A stretch of DNA of 42,306 nucleotides from Lachnospiraceae bacterium (GTDB lineage: Bacteria > Bacillota > Clostridia > Lachnospirales > Lachnospiraceae): NCBI GenBank assembly GCA_017558865.1, contig JAFYTM010000129.1, forward strand, positions 1-42,306, written 5' to 3'. The first letter of the stretch is position 1. The number at the start of each line of letters is the position of its first letter. The translations under genes were made by a program, and so were the position numbers. This document shows, in pieces, positions 24,505-32,361 of this stretch. The notes below the pieces were generated by a model that was not told the origin of the DNA, did not search any database, and saw nothing but the letters and a program-made list of their open reading frames with translations.

Positions 24505-26457
24505 ATGGACAAGAAAAAATATTATATGACCACTGCCATTGCCTATACATCCGGAAAACCACACATTGGCAATACCTATGAGATCGTACTGGCGGACAGT
24601 ATCGCCCGCTATAAAAGATTTCAGGGATATGATGTATTTTTCCAGACGGGAACCGATGAGCATGGTCAGAAAATCGAATTAAAAGCACAGGATGCCGGCG
24701 TAACTCCTCAGGAGTTTGTAGACGGTGTTGCTGGACAGATCAAAGATATCTGGGATCTGATGAACACCTCCTATGATAAGTTTATCCGTACCACTGACAA
24801 GGATCACGAAGCACAGATCCAGAAAATCTTCAAATATATGTATGACAAAGGAGATATCTACAAAGGACATTACGAAGGTATGTACTGTACCCCATGTGAA
24901 TCCTTCTTTACCGAATCTCAGCTTGTAGATGGAAAATGTCCGGACTGTGGACGTGAAGTGCAGCCTGCAAAAGAAGAAGCTTATTTCTTCAAAATGAGCA
25001 AATATGCAGATCGTCTGATCGAGCATATCAACACCCATCCGGAGTTTATTCAGCCGGTATCCCGTAAAAACGAGATGATGAACAACTTCCTGCTTCCGGG
25101 TCTTCAGGATCTGTGTGTATCCAGAACCTCCTTTACCTGGGGAATTCCGGTATCTTTCGATCCAAAACACGTAACCTATGTATGGCTGGATGCTCTGAGC
25201 AACTACATCACCGGTATTGGCTATGACTGTGACGGCAACAGCAGTGAACTGTTCCACAAGAACTGGCCGGCAGATCTTCATCTGATCGGTAAGGATATCA
25301 TTCGTTTCCATACCCTTTACTGGCCGATCTTCCTGATGTCACTGGATCTTCCGCTTCCAAAGCAGATCTTCGGACATCCGTGGCTGCTGCAGGGTGACGG
25401 CAAGATGAGTAAATCAAAAGGAAATGTACTTTATGCAGATGAACTGGCTGATTTCTTCGGTGTAGATGCAGTCCGTTACTTTGTACTGCATGAGATGCCA
25501 TTTGAAAACGACGGTGTCATTACCTGGGAACTGATGGTGGAGCGTCTGAACTCCGAACTTGCAAATACCCTGGGAAATCTGGTCAACCGTACAATTTCGA
25601 TGTCTAATAAATATTTCGGTGGTATCGTAACCAATACCGGTATTGTCGAAGAAGTAGATGAAGATCTCAAAGCAACTGTTCTTGGAACTTTACAGAAAAC
25701 AAGTGACAAGATGGATCAGCTTCGCGTTGCCGATGCACTGACCGAGATTTTTGCATTGTTCAAACGCTGCAATAAATATATTGACGAGACGATGCCATGG
25801 GCACTGGCAAAAGATGAAGCCAAAAAAGACCGTCTGGCTACCGTTCTCTACAATCTGGTAGAAGGTATCAGCTATGGTGCAGCTCTTCTGGAGCCATTTA
25901 TGCCGGAGACCTCTCAGAAAATTCTGGCTCAGTTAAATGCCAAGACCCGTACTATGGAAGAGATGAATGTCTTTGGTCTGTATGAGTCCGGTACCAAGGT
26001 TACTGAAAAACCAGAGATTCTTTTTGCTCGTCTGGATGTAAATGAAGTTCTGGCAAAAGTGGAAGAGAAGAAAGCTGCAGAAGAAGCAGCAAAAGCTCCA
26101 AAGGAACCTGTCATTGATATTGAACCAAAAGCAAATATTTCATATGATGACTTTGCCAAACTGCAGTTTCAGGTAGGCGAGATCCTTTCCTGTGAGGCTG
26201 TTCCAAAGGCAGACAAGCTTCTGTGTTCCCAGGTAAAGATTGGAAGCCAGGTGCGTCAGATCGTATCCGGTATTCGCAGCAGCTACACACCGGAAGAAAT
26301 GGTTGGTAAAAAAGTCATGGTTCTGGTAAACCTGGAACCGAGAAAAATTCGTGGTCTTGTATCTGAAGGCATGCTTCTTTGTGCAGAGGATGAGAACGGT
26401 GTTCTCTCTCTGATGGCACCAGAAAAAACTATGCCTGCAGGTGCAGAGATTGGATAA
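24505..26457 (+). CDS. metG: Methionyl-tRNA synthetase
   Basis: A 650-residue class I synthetase that charges tRNA-Met. The HIGH motif is HIGN (20-23), the zinc-knuckle region has CTPC and CPDC, the KMSKS motif lies at 300-304, and the C-terminus is a tRNA-binding OB-fold (about 549-650) joined by an Ala/Glu/Lys-rich linker. All are intact. It is transcribed alone from its own promoter and ends at a strong terminator. No T-box leader is seen in the short upstream region. Confidence 0.98.
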   Translation: MDKKKYYMTTAIAYTSGKPHIGNTYEIVLADSIARYKRFQGYDVFFQTGTDEHGQKIELKAQDAGVTPQEFVDGVAGQIKDIWDLMNTSYDKFIRTTDKDHEAQIQKIFKYMYDKGDIYKGHYEGMYCTPCESFFTESQLVDGKCPDCGREVQPAKEEAYFFKMSKYADRLIEHINTHPEFIQPVSRKNEMMNNFLLPGLQDLCVSRTSFTWGIPVSFDPKHVTYVWLDALSNYITGIGYDCDGNSSELFHKNWPADLHLIGKDIIRFHTLYWPIFLMSLDLPLPKQIFGHPWLLQGDGKMSKSKGNVLYADELADFFGVDAVRYFVLHEMPFENDGVITWELMVERLNSELANTLGNLVNRTISMSNKYFGGIVTNTGIVEEVDEDLKATVLGTLQKTSDKMDQLRVADALTEIFALFKRCNKYIDETMPWALAKDEAKKDRLATVLYNLVEGISYGAALLEPFMPETSQKILAQLNAKTRTMEEMNVFGLYESGTKVTEKPEILFARLDVNEVLAKVEEKKAAEEAAKAPKEPVIDIEPKANISYDDFAKLQFQVGEILSCEAVPKADKLLCSQVKIGSQVRQIVSGIRSSYTPEEMVGKKVMVLVNLEPRKIRGLVSEGMLLCAEDENGVLSLMAPEKTMPAGAEIG

Positions 26458-26470
26458 CGAAATCACTGAA

Positions 26471-26499
26471 GAAGAGCGGAATATCCGCTCTTCTTTTTT
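26471..26499 (+). terminator. Terminator of metG
   Basis: GAAGAGCGGA (26471-26480) and TCCGCTCTTC (26484-26493) form a perfect 10-bp stem with an ATA loop, followed by six Ts. The next gene starts 41 bases on. Confidence 0.92.
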
Positions 26500-26539
26500 C
26501 ATATACTTTCCTGACATCAACGAGCAGGAAGGTATTTAT

Positions 26540-28465
26540 ATGCGTAAGTTTTACATCCCCTGTTTTATTTTTCTCTCAGGAATTCTTTGTTTTCTATACT
26601 GCACATTTTCCAGACAACCCTTTCAACATTTTACACAGGAACTTTTCTGTCACGAATTATCCCTTGATATCCTTGGACTGCACTATACTCTGACCGATCC
26701 TTCTTCCTATGGAATAAAAGAAATCACTCCTTCTCTTGGTAACATGAACCGTACATTCCTGACGGAAGAACTCTCTTATTTTCAAAATTGTCTAAAAAAA
26801 ACAGAACACTACCTGAACGGCAGTCTGAATGAAAAAGATTATCTGACTGCAAACATCTTGAAATGGTGGCTGGAAGGACAAATCTACGCAGGAGAACTCT
26901 ATTATTATCAGGAACCCCTTGGTCCAACCCTTGGTATTCAGGCACAGCTCCCAGTTTTATTAGCAGAATTTTCTTTTCGTAACGAAGATGATGTAAAAAT
27001 CTATCTTGCATTACTGGAATCTATACCTGAATATTTTGAACAGCTTGGAAATTTTGAGAAAGAAAAATCTCAACAAGGATTATTTATGAATGACGAAATT
27101 CTGGACAAAACACTGGAACAATGTAATTCTCTGTTTCCCTTAAAGAATTCGCATTTTCTGATAACTTCCTTTCAGGAACGACTGGACACCTGTGATTTCC
27201 TGACAAATGATCAAAAAATATCCTACTGTGCACAGAATCTGCGTATATTAAAAGACCACGTTCAGCCTGCTTACAAACAACTTTGCTCTACACTGGAAAC
27301 ACTGAGAGGTACCGGGCTGAATCCAGACGGACTCTATCATGTACCAGACGGTATTGATTATTACGAATACCTGCTTAAATATTGTATTGGGACAGACCTT
27401 GGTATGGCAGAGATTCATCGTCTGCTTGATCTTCAAATGGAAGAGGACTACGAAACGATTCTTCATGCACTGCATGAAGATATAGAAATCAATAAACTGA
27501 TTTCCGATGCACCTTTTCAGAAAACACCTTCAGAGATCCTCACAAATCTTCAGCAACAGATCAAAACAGATTTTCCGACACCTCAGAATATTATATGGGA
27601 GATCAAAGAAGTCCCCTCCTCCTTACAGGAATTCCTAAGTCCGGCATTTTATATGACTCCTGCCATCGATGCAAAAGAACCAAACCATATTTATATCAAT
27701 CCAGCTTATACACCTGATTATACAAATTTGGTAACAACACTGGCTCATGAAGGCTATCCTGGTCATATGTATCAAAATTCATTTGAAAATGATAAAGATT
27801 ATCATCCCGTCCGAAATTTAATCTATGTAGGTGGTTATACCGAAGGATGGGGACTGTACAGCGAATTATATGCCTATCAATTTCTTGGACTCTCTGATAC
27901 AGAAACAGCGTTTCTCCGGGCTTTATCCTCTCTCAACTATGCAATCTGTGCCTCTTTGGATCTGTCCATTCATGGAGAAGGGTGGACAGAAGAACACTGT
28001 TCTCAGTATTTATCCAGTTTTGGGATTACCGATCAACAACAAATTCACGAATTATACCTGAACATATTGGCAGAACCAGCTAACTATCTGAAATATTATC
28101 TTGGATATCTGGAAATCTGTAAATTAAAAGAGAGTGCTTTTTCACACTCTCCCGAACTGACATTATATGATTTTCATAAGTGGTTTCTGGAAACAGGACC
28201 TGCTCCATTCTTTCTCATGCAGGAACGCTTACAGTTCCTTAAAGTATCTGCGAAGCTTTTCCAGGGCACTTGCAAGGACTTCCAACTCCTCGCCATCCAG
28301 CCCTTCCATGATCGCCTGAACCATTCTCTTATGAAAAGCAGCATGTTTTTTATAGGCGATCACGCCTTTTTCCGACAGCGAAAGAAGCACAACCCTCTTA
28401 TCGTCTGCACTGCGAACGCGGGAAACATATCCCTTTTTCACCAGACTGTTAATGGCGGTGGTTAA
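26540..28465 (+). CDS. DUF885 family peptidase-like membrane-anchored protein
   Basis: A 641-residue protein with an N-terminal signal or anchor helix (YIPCFIFLSGILCFLY). The DUF885 core carries AHEGYPGHMYQ with His403, Glu404 and His409, then GGYTEGWGLYSELYAYQ, the metallopeptidase-like signature of the family. The recognisable domain ends at GPAPFFLMQERLQ (about residue 563). The last 80 or so residues are read antisense through the marR gene and look non-homologous, so the 3' end may be rearranged. ATG 26540 follows GGAAGG by seven bases; an upstream start overlaps metG and lacks a ribosome site. Confidence 0.85.
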   Translation: MRKFYIPCFIFLSGILCFLYCTFSRQPFQHFTQELFCHELSLDILGLHYTLTDPSSYGIKEITPSLGNMNRTFLTEELSYFQNCLKKTEHYLNGSLNEKDYLTANILKWWLEGQIYAGELYYYQEPLGPTLGIQAQLPVLLAEFSFRNEDDVKIYLALLESIPEYFEQLGNFEKEKSQQGLFMNDEILDKTLEQCNSLFPLKNSHFLITSFQERLDTCDFLTNDQKISYCAQNLRILKDHVQPAYKQLCSTLETLRGTGLNPDGLYHVPDGIDYYEYLLKYCIGTDLGMAEIHRLLDLQMEEDYETILHALHEDIEINKLISDAPFQKTPSEILTNLQQQIKTDFPTPQNIIWEIKEVPSSLQEFLSPAFYMTPAIDAKEPNHIYINPAYTPDYTNLVTTLAHEGYPGHMYQNSFENDKDYHPVRNLIYVGGYTEGWGLYSELYAYQFLGLSDTETAFLRALSSLNYAICASLDLSIHGEGWTEEHCSQYLSSFGITDQQQIHELYLNILAEPANYLKYYLGYLEICKLKESAFSHSPELTLYDFHKWFLETGPAPFFLMQERLQFLKVSAKLFQGTCKDFQLLAIQPFHDRLNHSLMKSSMFFIGDHAFFRQRKKHNPLIVCTANAGNISLFHQTVNGGG

Positions 28466-28663
28466 AGTCCCCACCGTCACAGACATAGCCTTCGCAACTG
28501 TAGACATGTTCTTAGGCTCCTGTATGCCAATCGCATCAAGGATATGAATGTCATTGATGGAAATCTCTTTCAGGCTTCCTGTAATCAACACATTTTCTTC
28601 CATATCCATAATTTCATTAAAAAGCATGACCAAAAGGTCATTAAAGAGTTCTTCCTTCTTCAC
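28229..28663 (-). CDS. MarR family transcriptional regulator
   Basis: A 144-residue winged-helix regulator. The recognition helix region is MSTVAKAMSVTVGTLTTAINSLVKKGYVSR, followed by the wing RSADDKRVVLLSLSEKG. The sequence resembles the FabT-like MarR proteins that control fatty-acid genes in Firmicutes, but no fab genes are present here. It starts at GTG 28663, seven bases after GGAGG. It is divergent from the OLD nuclease gene and probably represses both itself and that gene through the inverted repeat at 28717-28762. Its last 237 bp lie antisense to the DUF885 gene. Confidence 0.88.
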   Translation of the reverse strand: MKKEELFNDLLVMLFNEIMDMEENVLITGSLKEISINDIHILDAIGIQEPKNMSTVAKAMSVTVGTLTTAINSLVKKGYVSRVRSADDKRVVLLSLSEKGVIAYKKHAAFHKRMVQAIMEGLDGEELEVLASALEKLRRYFKEL

Positions 28664-28700
28664 ATTCTCACCTCCAGCTAAAACTGCAATGTATTTGCCT

Positions 28701-28729
28701 AGTATAGCATATATCCGACAGATTCGCAA
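28701..28729 (-). promoter_or_regulatory. Promoter of marR
   Basis: Minus strand TTGCGA (28724-28729), 17-base spacer, TATACT (28701-28706) with TGC before it. The -35 lies in the left arm of the large inverted repeat. Confidence 0.7.
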
Positions 28730-28762
28730 CGGCGGTATTGGTTCCGCCATTGCAGATCTGTC
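28717..28762. repeat. 19-bp imperfect inverted repeat joining the marR and OLD promoters
   Basis: Left arm GACAGATTCGCAACGGCGG (28717-28735) and right arm CCGCCATTGCAGATCTGTC (28744-28762) match at 16 of 19 positions around an 8-base centre. Each arm includes the -35 element of one divergent promoter plus the start of its spacer, so the two promoters are mirror images. Best explained as the operator of the MarR protein. Confidence 0.7.
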
Positions 28763-28778
28763 ACATAAATTATATAAT
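28750..28778 (+). promoter_or_regulatory. Promoter of the OLD nuclease gene
   Basis: TTGCAG (28750-28755), 17-base spacer, perfect TATAAT (28773-28778). The -35 lies in the right arm of the inverted repeat. Confidence 0.75.
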
Positions 28779-28811
28779 AAATTTATCATAAAAGAAAGCG
28801 GGAGAGATTCC

Positions 28812-30662
28812 ATGAAAATCGCAGATCTTCATATTCAGAATTTCAAATCCATTCATAACATGCATATCCGTGATATTGAAAACGCACTGATTCTGGTCGG
28901 TCAGAACAACACCGGTAAAACGACCGTTCTGGATGCTATTCGTGCAGTTGGTGGGGATTATACCATCAGCCCAGATGATTTCAATGAGAATGGAGCAAAT
29001 ATTGAAATTACCGTATCTTTAAAATTTTCTGAAACAGACTTAAACCAGCTTCAGAAAAACGGAATTATCAGTAAATATCGGCGCAGGGAAAGCTGGCTGC
29101 AGGATTTTCAGAAAAAACTCCCCTCCTTCCAGAACGGCATTCTGACATTTACGATGATTGCCAATCGGGACGGACATATCCGTTATACCGACCGGATCAA
29201 GAAACATAATCCATATCTTCTGGAAGTATTTCCAAAGATTTATCATGTGGATACCGAGCGAAAACTGGAGCATCTCCAAAGGGACATCCTTCTTTTACAG
29301 GAAGAAGACATTCTCCAGAGAATGCGCTCGGACTGTTGTATGTTCAATCAGGCAAAAACCTGTGACCACTGCTTTAGCTGTATCGGATTGATCGAAAAAA
29401 AGAAACCGACCGAATTGAATGTATTTGAGACAGCCAAGCTTTTGGACTACAAGCTCTACCATCTCAATCTCGATTCCTTTGCCCAGAAAGTCAACGCAAA
29501 CTTCCGTAAGAACGGAGGCAAAGAAGAGATTCGTTACTCCATGAACCGGAATATGGAACAAATGCTCCATGTAACCACCGAAATCTGGCATCCAGCACAG
29601 AAGCTGACACGTCCCATTGCCAGGATGGGAAAAGGCATGCGTTCGATCTATCTGTTCTCCCTTCTGGAAGCATATACAGAAATGGAAGAAAACCTGCCCT
29701 GTATCATCATGATTGAAGATCCGGAAATTTTTCTGCATCCAAGTCTGCAAAAAATATCCGGTGAGATTTTATACCGTCTGTCACGCAAAAATCAGGTGAT
29801 CTTCTCTACGCATTCGCCAAATCTGCTGCCAAACTTCAACAGCAGACAAATTCGCCAGATATATCTTCGTGAAGATGGCTCATCCAACATTCGTAAGAAA
29901 ACAAACATCAGTGCTATCCTGGATGATTTGGGATATACCGCTGTTGATTTGATGAATGTAAACTTTGTATTTATTGTAGAAGGCAAACAGGATAAAAGCC
30001 GACTTCCTCTTTTGCTTCAAAAATACTATTCCGAGACCTACGATGAGCAGGGAAATCTTTCCCGCATTGCGATTATTACAACCAACAGCTGTACCAATAT
30101 CAAGACCTATGCCAATCTCAAATACATGAATCAGATCTATATCAAAGACCAATTTCTTATGATCCGGGACGGTGACGGAAAAGATCCGGACGAACTGGGA
30201 CGACAGCTCTGCAAATATTATGAGGAACGCAATTTGCAGGACGTAGATCAGCTGCCCCGCGTCCGCCCGGAAAATGTCCTGATCCTGAAATATTATTCCT
30301 TTGAAAACTATTTTCTTAATCCAAAGATCATGGCAGCTTTGGGAATTGTCAGATCAGAAGAAGATTTCTACCATATTTTTCTCAAAAAATGGAAGGATTA
30401 TCTGCATCGGATCTCAAGTGGCAGACATCTGAAAGAAGTAATAGGTAAAGATTTAAAGACGATCCAGGACGTAAAGGACCATATGGAAGAAATTAGAATC
30501 TATATGCGCGGACATAATCTGTTTGACATCTTTTATGGACGATACAAAGGAAATGAAACAGAGATTCTAAAACGTTATCTTGATATGGCACCAAGAGAAG
30601 ACTTTCAGGATATTCTGAATGCCATGGAACGATTTGCATACTTTGAAAGTCGAAGAATGTAA
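28812..30662 (+). CDS. OLD family ATPase/TOPRIM nuclease
   Basis: A 616-residue overcoming-lysogenisation-defect type protein. The split ABC-type ATPase has Walker A GQNNTGKT (30-37), a signature-like RMGKGMRSIYL (271-281), Walker B CIIMIEDPEIFLHP (297-310) and the H-loop STHSP (332-336). The C-terminal TOPRIM nuclease has IVEGKQD (388-394) and RDGDG (452-456). An insertion at 175-190 has five cysteines (CC, then C-x2-C-x2-C). OLD proteins cut DNA or act in phage defence. No GajB-like helicase or reverse transcriptase is nearby, so it is a stand-alone (class 1 type) form. ATG 28812 follows GGGAGAG. Confidence 0.87.
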   Translation: MKIADLHIQNFKSIHNMHIRDIENALILVGQNNTGKTTVLDAIRAVGGDYTISPDDFNENGANIEITVSLKFSETDLNQLQKNGIISKYRRRESWLQDFQKKLPSFQNGILTFTMIANRDGHIRYTDRIKKHNPYLLEVFPKIYHVDTERKLEHLQRDILLLQEEDILQRMRSDCCMFNQAKTCDHCFSCIGLIEKKKPTELNVFETAKLLDYKLYHLNLDSFAQKVNANFRKNGGKEEIRYSMNRNMEQMLHVTTEIWHPAQKLTRPIARMGKGMRSIYLFSLLEAYTEMEENLPCIIMIEDPEIFLHPSLQKISGEILYRLSRKNQVIFSTHSPNLLPNFNSRQIRQIYLREDGSSNIRKKTNISAILDDLGYTAVDLMNVNFVFIVEGKQDKSRLPLLLQKYYSETYDEQGNLSRIAIITTNSCTNIKTYANLKYMNQIYIKDQFLMIRDGDGKDPDELGRQLCKYYEERNLQDVDQLPRVRPENVLILKYYSFENYFLNPKIMAALGIVRSEEDFYHIFLKKWKDYLHRISSGRHLKEVIGKDLKTIQDVKDHMEEIRIYMRGHNLFDIFYGRYKGNETEILKRYLDMAPREDFQDILNAMERFAYFESRRM

Positions 30663-30692
30663 CTATCTCTGTCTTTGCGGTCTTAAGCAGGT

Positions 30693-31217
30693 TTACATCA
30701 TTCCTGCCAGAACCACACTTGCCACAATACCTGCCGCTGTACTGATCAGAGCTCCTGTTAAAGTCCAGCGGCTTTTGCTTACTTTAGCGGTTAAAAAATA
30801 AACACTCATGGTATAAAACACCGTCTCCGTACACCCCATCATAATAGATGTAATCAGACCAATATAAGAATCTGTACCATACGATTTATAGATATCCAAT
30901 GCTAAAGAGGTCGCCGCAGAAGACGAAAACAGGCGTACTAATGTAAGCGGAATCAATTGAACCGGAAAATGCAGAAGTGATGCCGCACCAATTAAGTACT
31001 GAGCCACTAAATCCAGAAAACCAGATGCACGCAGCATTCCAACCGCTGCCATCAATCCGATCAGTGTCGGCATAATCTGAAGCACCGTCTTCAGACCATC
31101 TGCTGCCCCCGTAACAAATGCATCATACACATCCACTTTTTCCGTCAATGCATAGGCTATCATATAGAAAATCAATACAGGTATCATAAAATCCGATAAA
31201 TAATAAAAAAAATGCAC
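30693..31217 (-). CDS. spmB: Spore maturation protein B
   Basis: A 174-residue membrane protein of the nucleoside-recognition (Gate) family; with SpmA it helps spore-core dehydration in Bacillus. Several hydrophobic helices plus the conserved GAADGLKTVLQIMPTLIGLMAAVGMLRASG and FSSSAATSL, IMMGCTETVFYTMSVYF blocks are present. It starts at GTG 31217, six bases after GAAGG, giving an N-terminus that aligns with SpmB; an ATG ten codons later would truncate it. The start codon lies inside the terminator stem of the gene upstream. Confidence 0.9.
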   Translation of the reverse strand: MHFFYYLSDFMIPVLIFYMIAYALTEKVDVYDAFVTGAADGLKTVLQIMPTLIGLMAAVGMLRASGFLDLVAQYLIGAASLLHFPVQLIPLTLVRLFSSSAATSLALDIYKSYGTDSYIGLITSIMMGCTETVFYTMSVYFLTAKVSKSRWTLTGALISTAAGIVASVVLAGMM

Positions 31218-31272
31218 AGGCTGCCTTCATTTCCATATATTTATTCTAAATATATGCAAACAGACAGCCTGT
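31205..31272 (-). terminator. Long terminator hairpin that also covers the spmB start
   Basis: ACAGGCTG (31216-31223) pairs with CAGCCTGT (31265-31272); inside it CATATATTTA (31234-31243) pairs with TAAATATATG (31247-31256) over a 3-base loop. Read on the minus strand it is followed by eight Ts (31205-31212). It should end transcripts of the coiled-coil gene. The Shine-Dalgarno (31224-31228) and GTG start (31215-31217) of spmB are in and beside the 3' arm. Confidence 0.75.
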
Positions 31273-31283
31273 TATCATCTTAA

Positions 31284-32219
31284 TTATCCTTGAAGAATAT
31301 ATTTTTCCCTCTCTGCTTTCAACTTTTGTGTATGATCTATCAGTGTACTGTGTAAAGCTTCCATCCGGGCAAGTACCAGCTGTATCTGTCCCCTTGTGTC
31401 CTCTGCCTGCTTTTGTGACAATAAAATCTGTTCCCGGACAGCCAGATCTGCAAAAAGTCCATCAAAGAAATAATCTGCAAAATGCATAAAACTGTCAATA
31501 TTCACTTCTATATCTGATGGAATCTCTACATCTGCCAGTTCTGATTTCAGGCGATGAAGCTTCTTTTGCAGTTTTTCTGCCAACTCCTGTACTTTATCCA
31601 GATCCTCATACTTTGCCATATCGGTAAAAAGTCCGCCGCCCAGCATATCCAGTGTACTCCAGCCCTCTGCACTGTCCAGTGTCTTTATAATTTCATCCAC
31701 CGTACGAAGTGCTTTTTTACCCGCTGCAACAGCCTCCTGAATCTCCTTTTCCTGCTGCTCTTCATAACAGATACTCTGCTCCAGCTTCCACAATCCGTCT
31801 GCAAGTTCTCCTCCTGCCCGTTTTAAAAAATCTTCCTTTTCCTTCAGACAAATTTCATATTGCTCCTCACATCCAGTCAAACCTGCAATCTCCATATTAC
31901 ATTCTTTTATATAGTGTTCAATAGATTCCAACTCACGAACCGCAGAATCATAACGAATGGCCGCTTCATAGGCTTCCCTTCGTTCCTTTTCCAGTTTTTC
32001 CTCTTTTTTCCCAATTACTTTATAATAAAATGCGGACAGACTATTTTTTTCCAGACGTTCCACATCTTTAAGTTCATCCTGTCTAATCTGTGCAAGTTCT
32101 GACATTCTGACACGAAGAACTTCACACTGTTCCTGAAGATCCTTCCTCTGTGCTTCCAGATGTGATTTATGTACGACTTTTTGCTGTAACTCATATAACT
32201 GCCGATCCAAATATCTCAT
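31284..32219 (-). CDS. Coiled-coil protein of unknown function
   Basis: A 311-residue cytoplasmic protein with no signal peptide or membrane helix. Residues 1-150 and 200-300 are rich in Glu, Lys, Leu and Gln in heptad-like order, consistent with two coiled-coil stretches separated by a conserved-looking turn DMLGGGLFTDMAKYEDLD. I do not recognise a family function. Start ATG 32219 follows GGAGG by eight bases. It is transcribed from its own promoter at 32257-32285 and ends at the hairpin before spmB. Its placement between spmB and spmA does not prove a sporulation role. Confidence 0.7.
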   Translation of the reverse strand: MRYLDRQLYELQQKVVHKSHLEAQRKDLQEQCEVLRVRMSELAQIRQDELKDVERLEKNSLSAFYYKVIGKKEEKLEKERREAYEAAIRYDSAVRELESIEHYIKECNMEIAGLTGCEEQYEICLKEKEDFLKRAGGELADGLWKLEQSICYEEQQEKEIQEAVAAGKKALRTVDEIIKTLDSAEGWSTLDMLGGGLFTDMAKYEDLDKVQELAEKLQKKLHRLKSELADVEIPSDIEVNIDSFMHFADYFFDGLFADLAVREQILLSQKQAEDTRGQIQLVLARMEALHSTLIDHTQKLKAEREKYILQG

Positions 32220-32256
32220 CCTGTATACCTCCATCATTCCCTTCTATTCTCTTTTC

Positions 32257-32285
32257 AGTATACTGCTTTCTGTTCTGTATCACAA
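32257..32285 (-). promoter_or_regulatory. Promoter of the coiled-coil gene
   Basis: Minus strand TTGTGA (32280-32285), 17-base spacer, TATACT (32257-32262). Confidence 0.65.
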
Positions 32286-32299
32286 GAACGAATCCAGCA

Positions 32300-32328
32300 T
32301 TGACCAACAAGTCTCACAATGCTAAAAT
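32300..32328 (+). promoter_or_regulatory. Promoter of the threonine aldolase gene
   Basis: TTGACC (32300-32305), 17-base spacer, TAAAAT (32323-32328) with TGC before it. Confidence 0.7.
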
Positions 32329-32361
32329 AGCTTTTAATAACTAACAAGGGGATTACATAAA

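Noticed and set aside
28229-28663. FabT, regulator of fatty-acid synthesis
   Set aside because: The sequence has a FabT-like look, but no fab or acc gene is adjacent and the likely operator is shared with the OLD gene; I keep only the MarR family call.
28812-30662. Gabija or retron-type defence system
   Set aside because: The OLD protein has no GajB helicase, reverse transcriptase or effector neighbour; only marR and spmB flank it.
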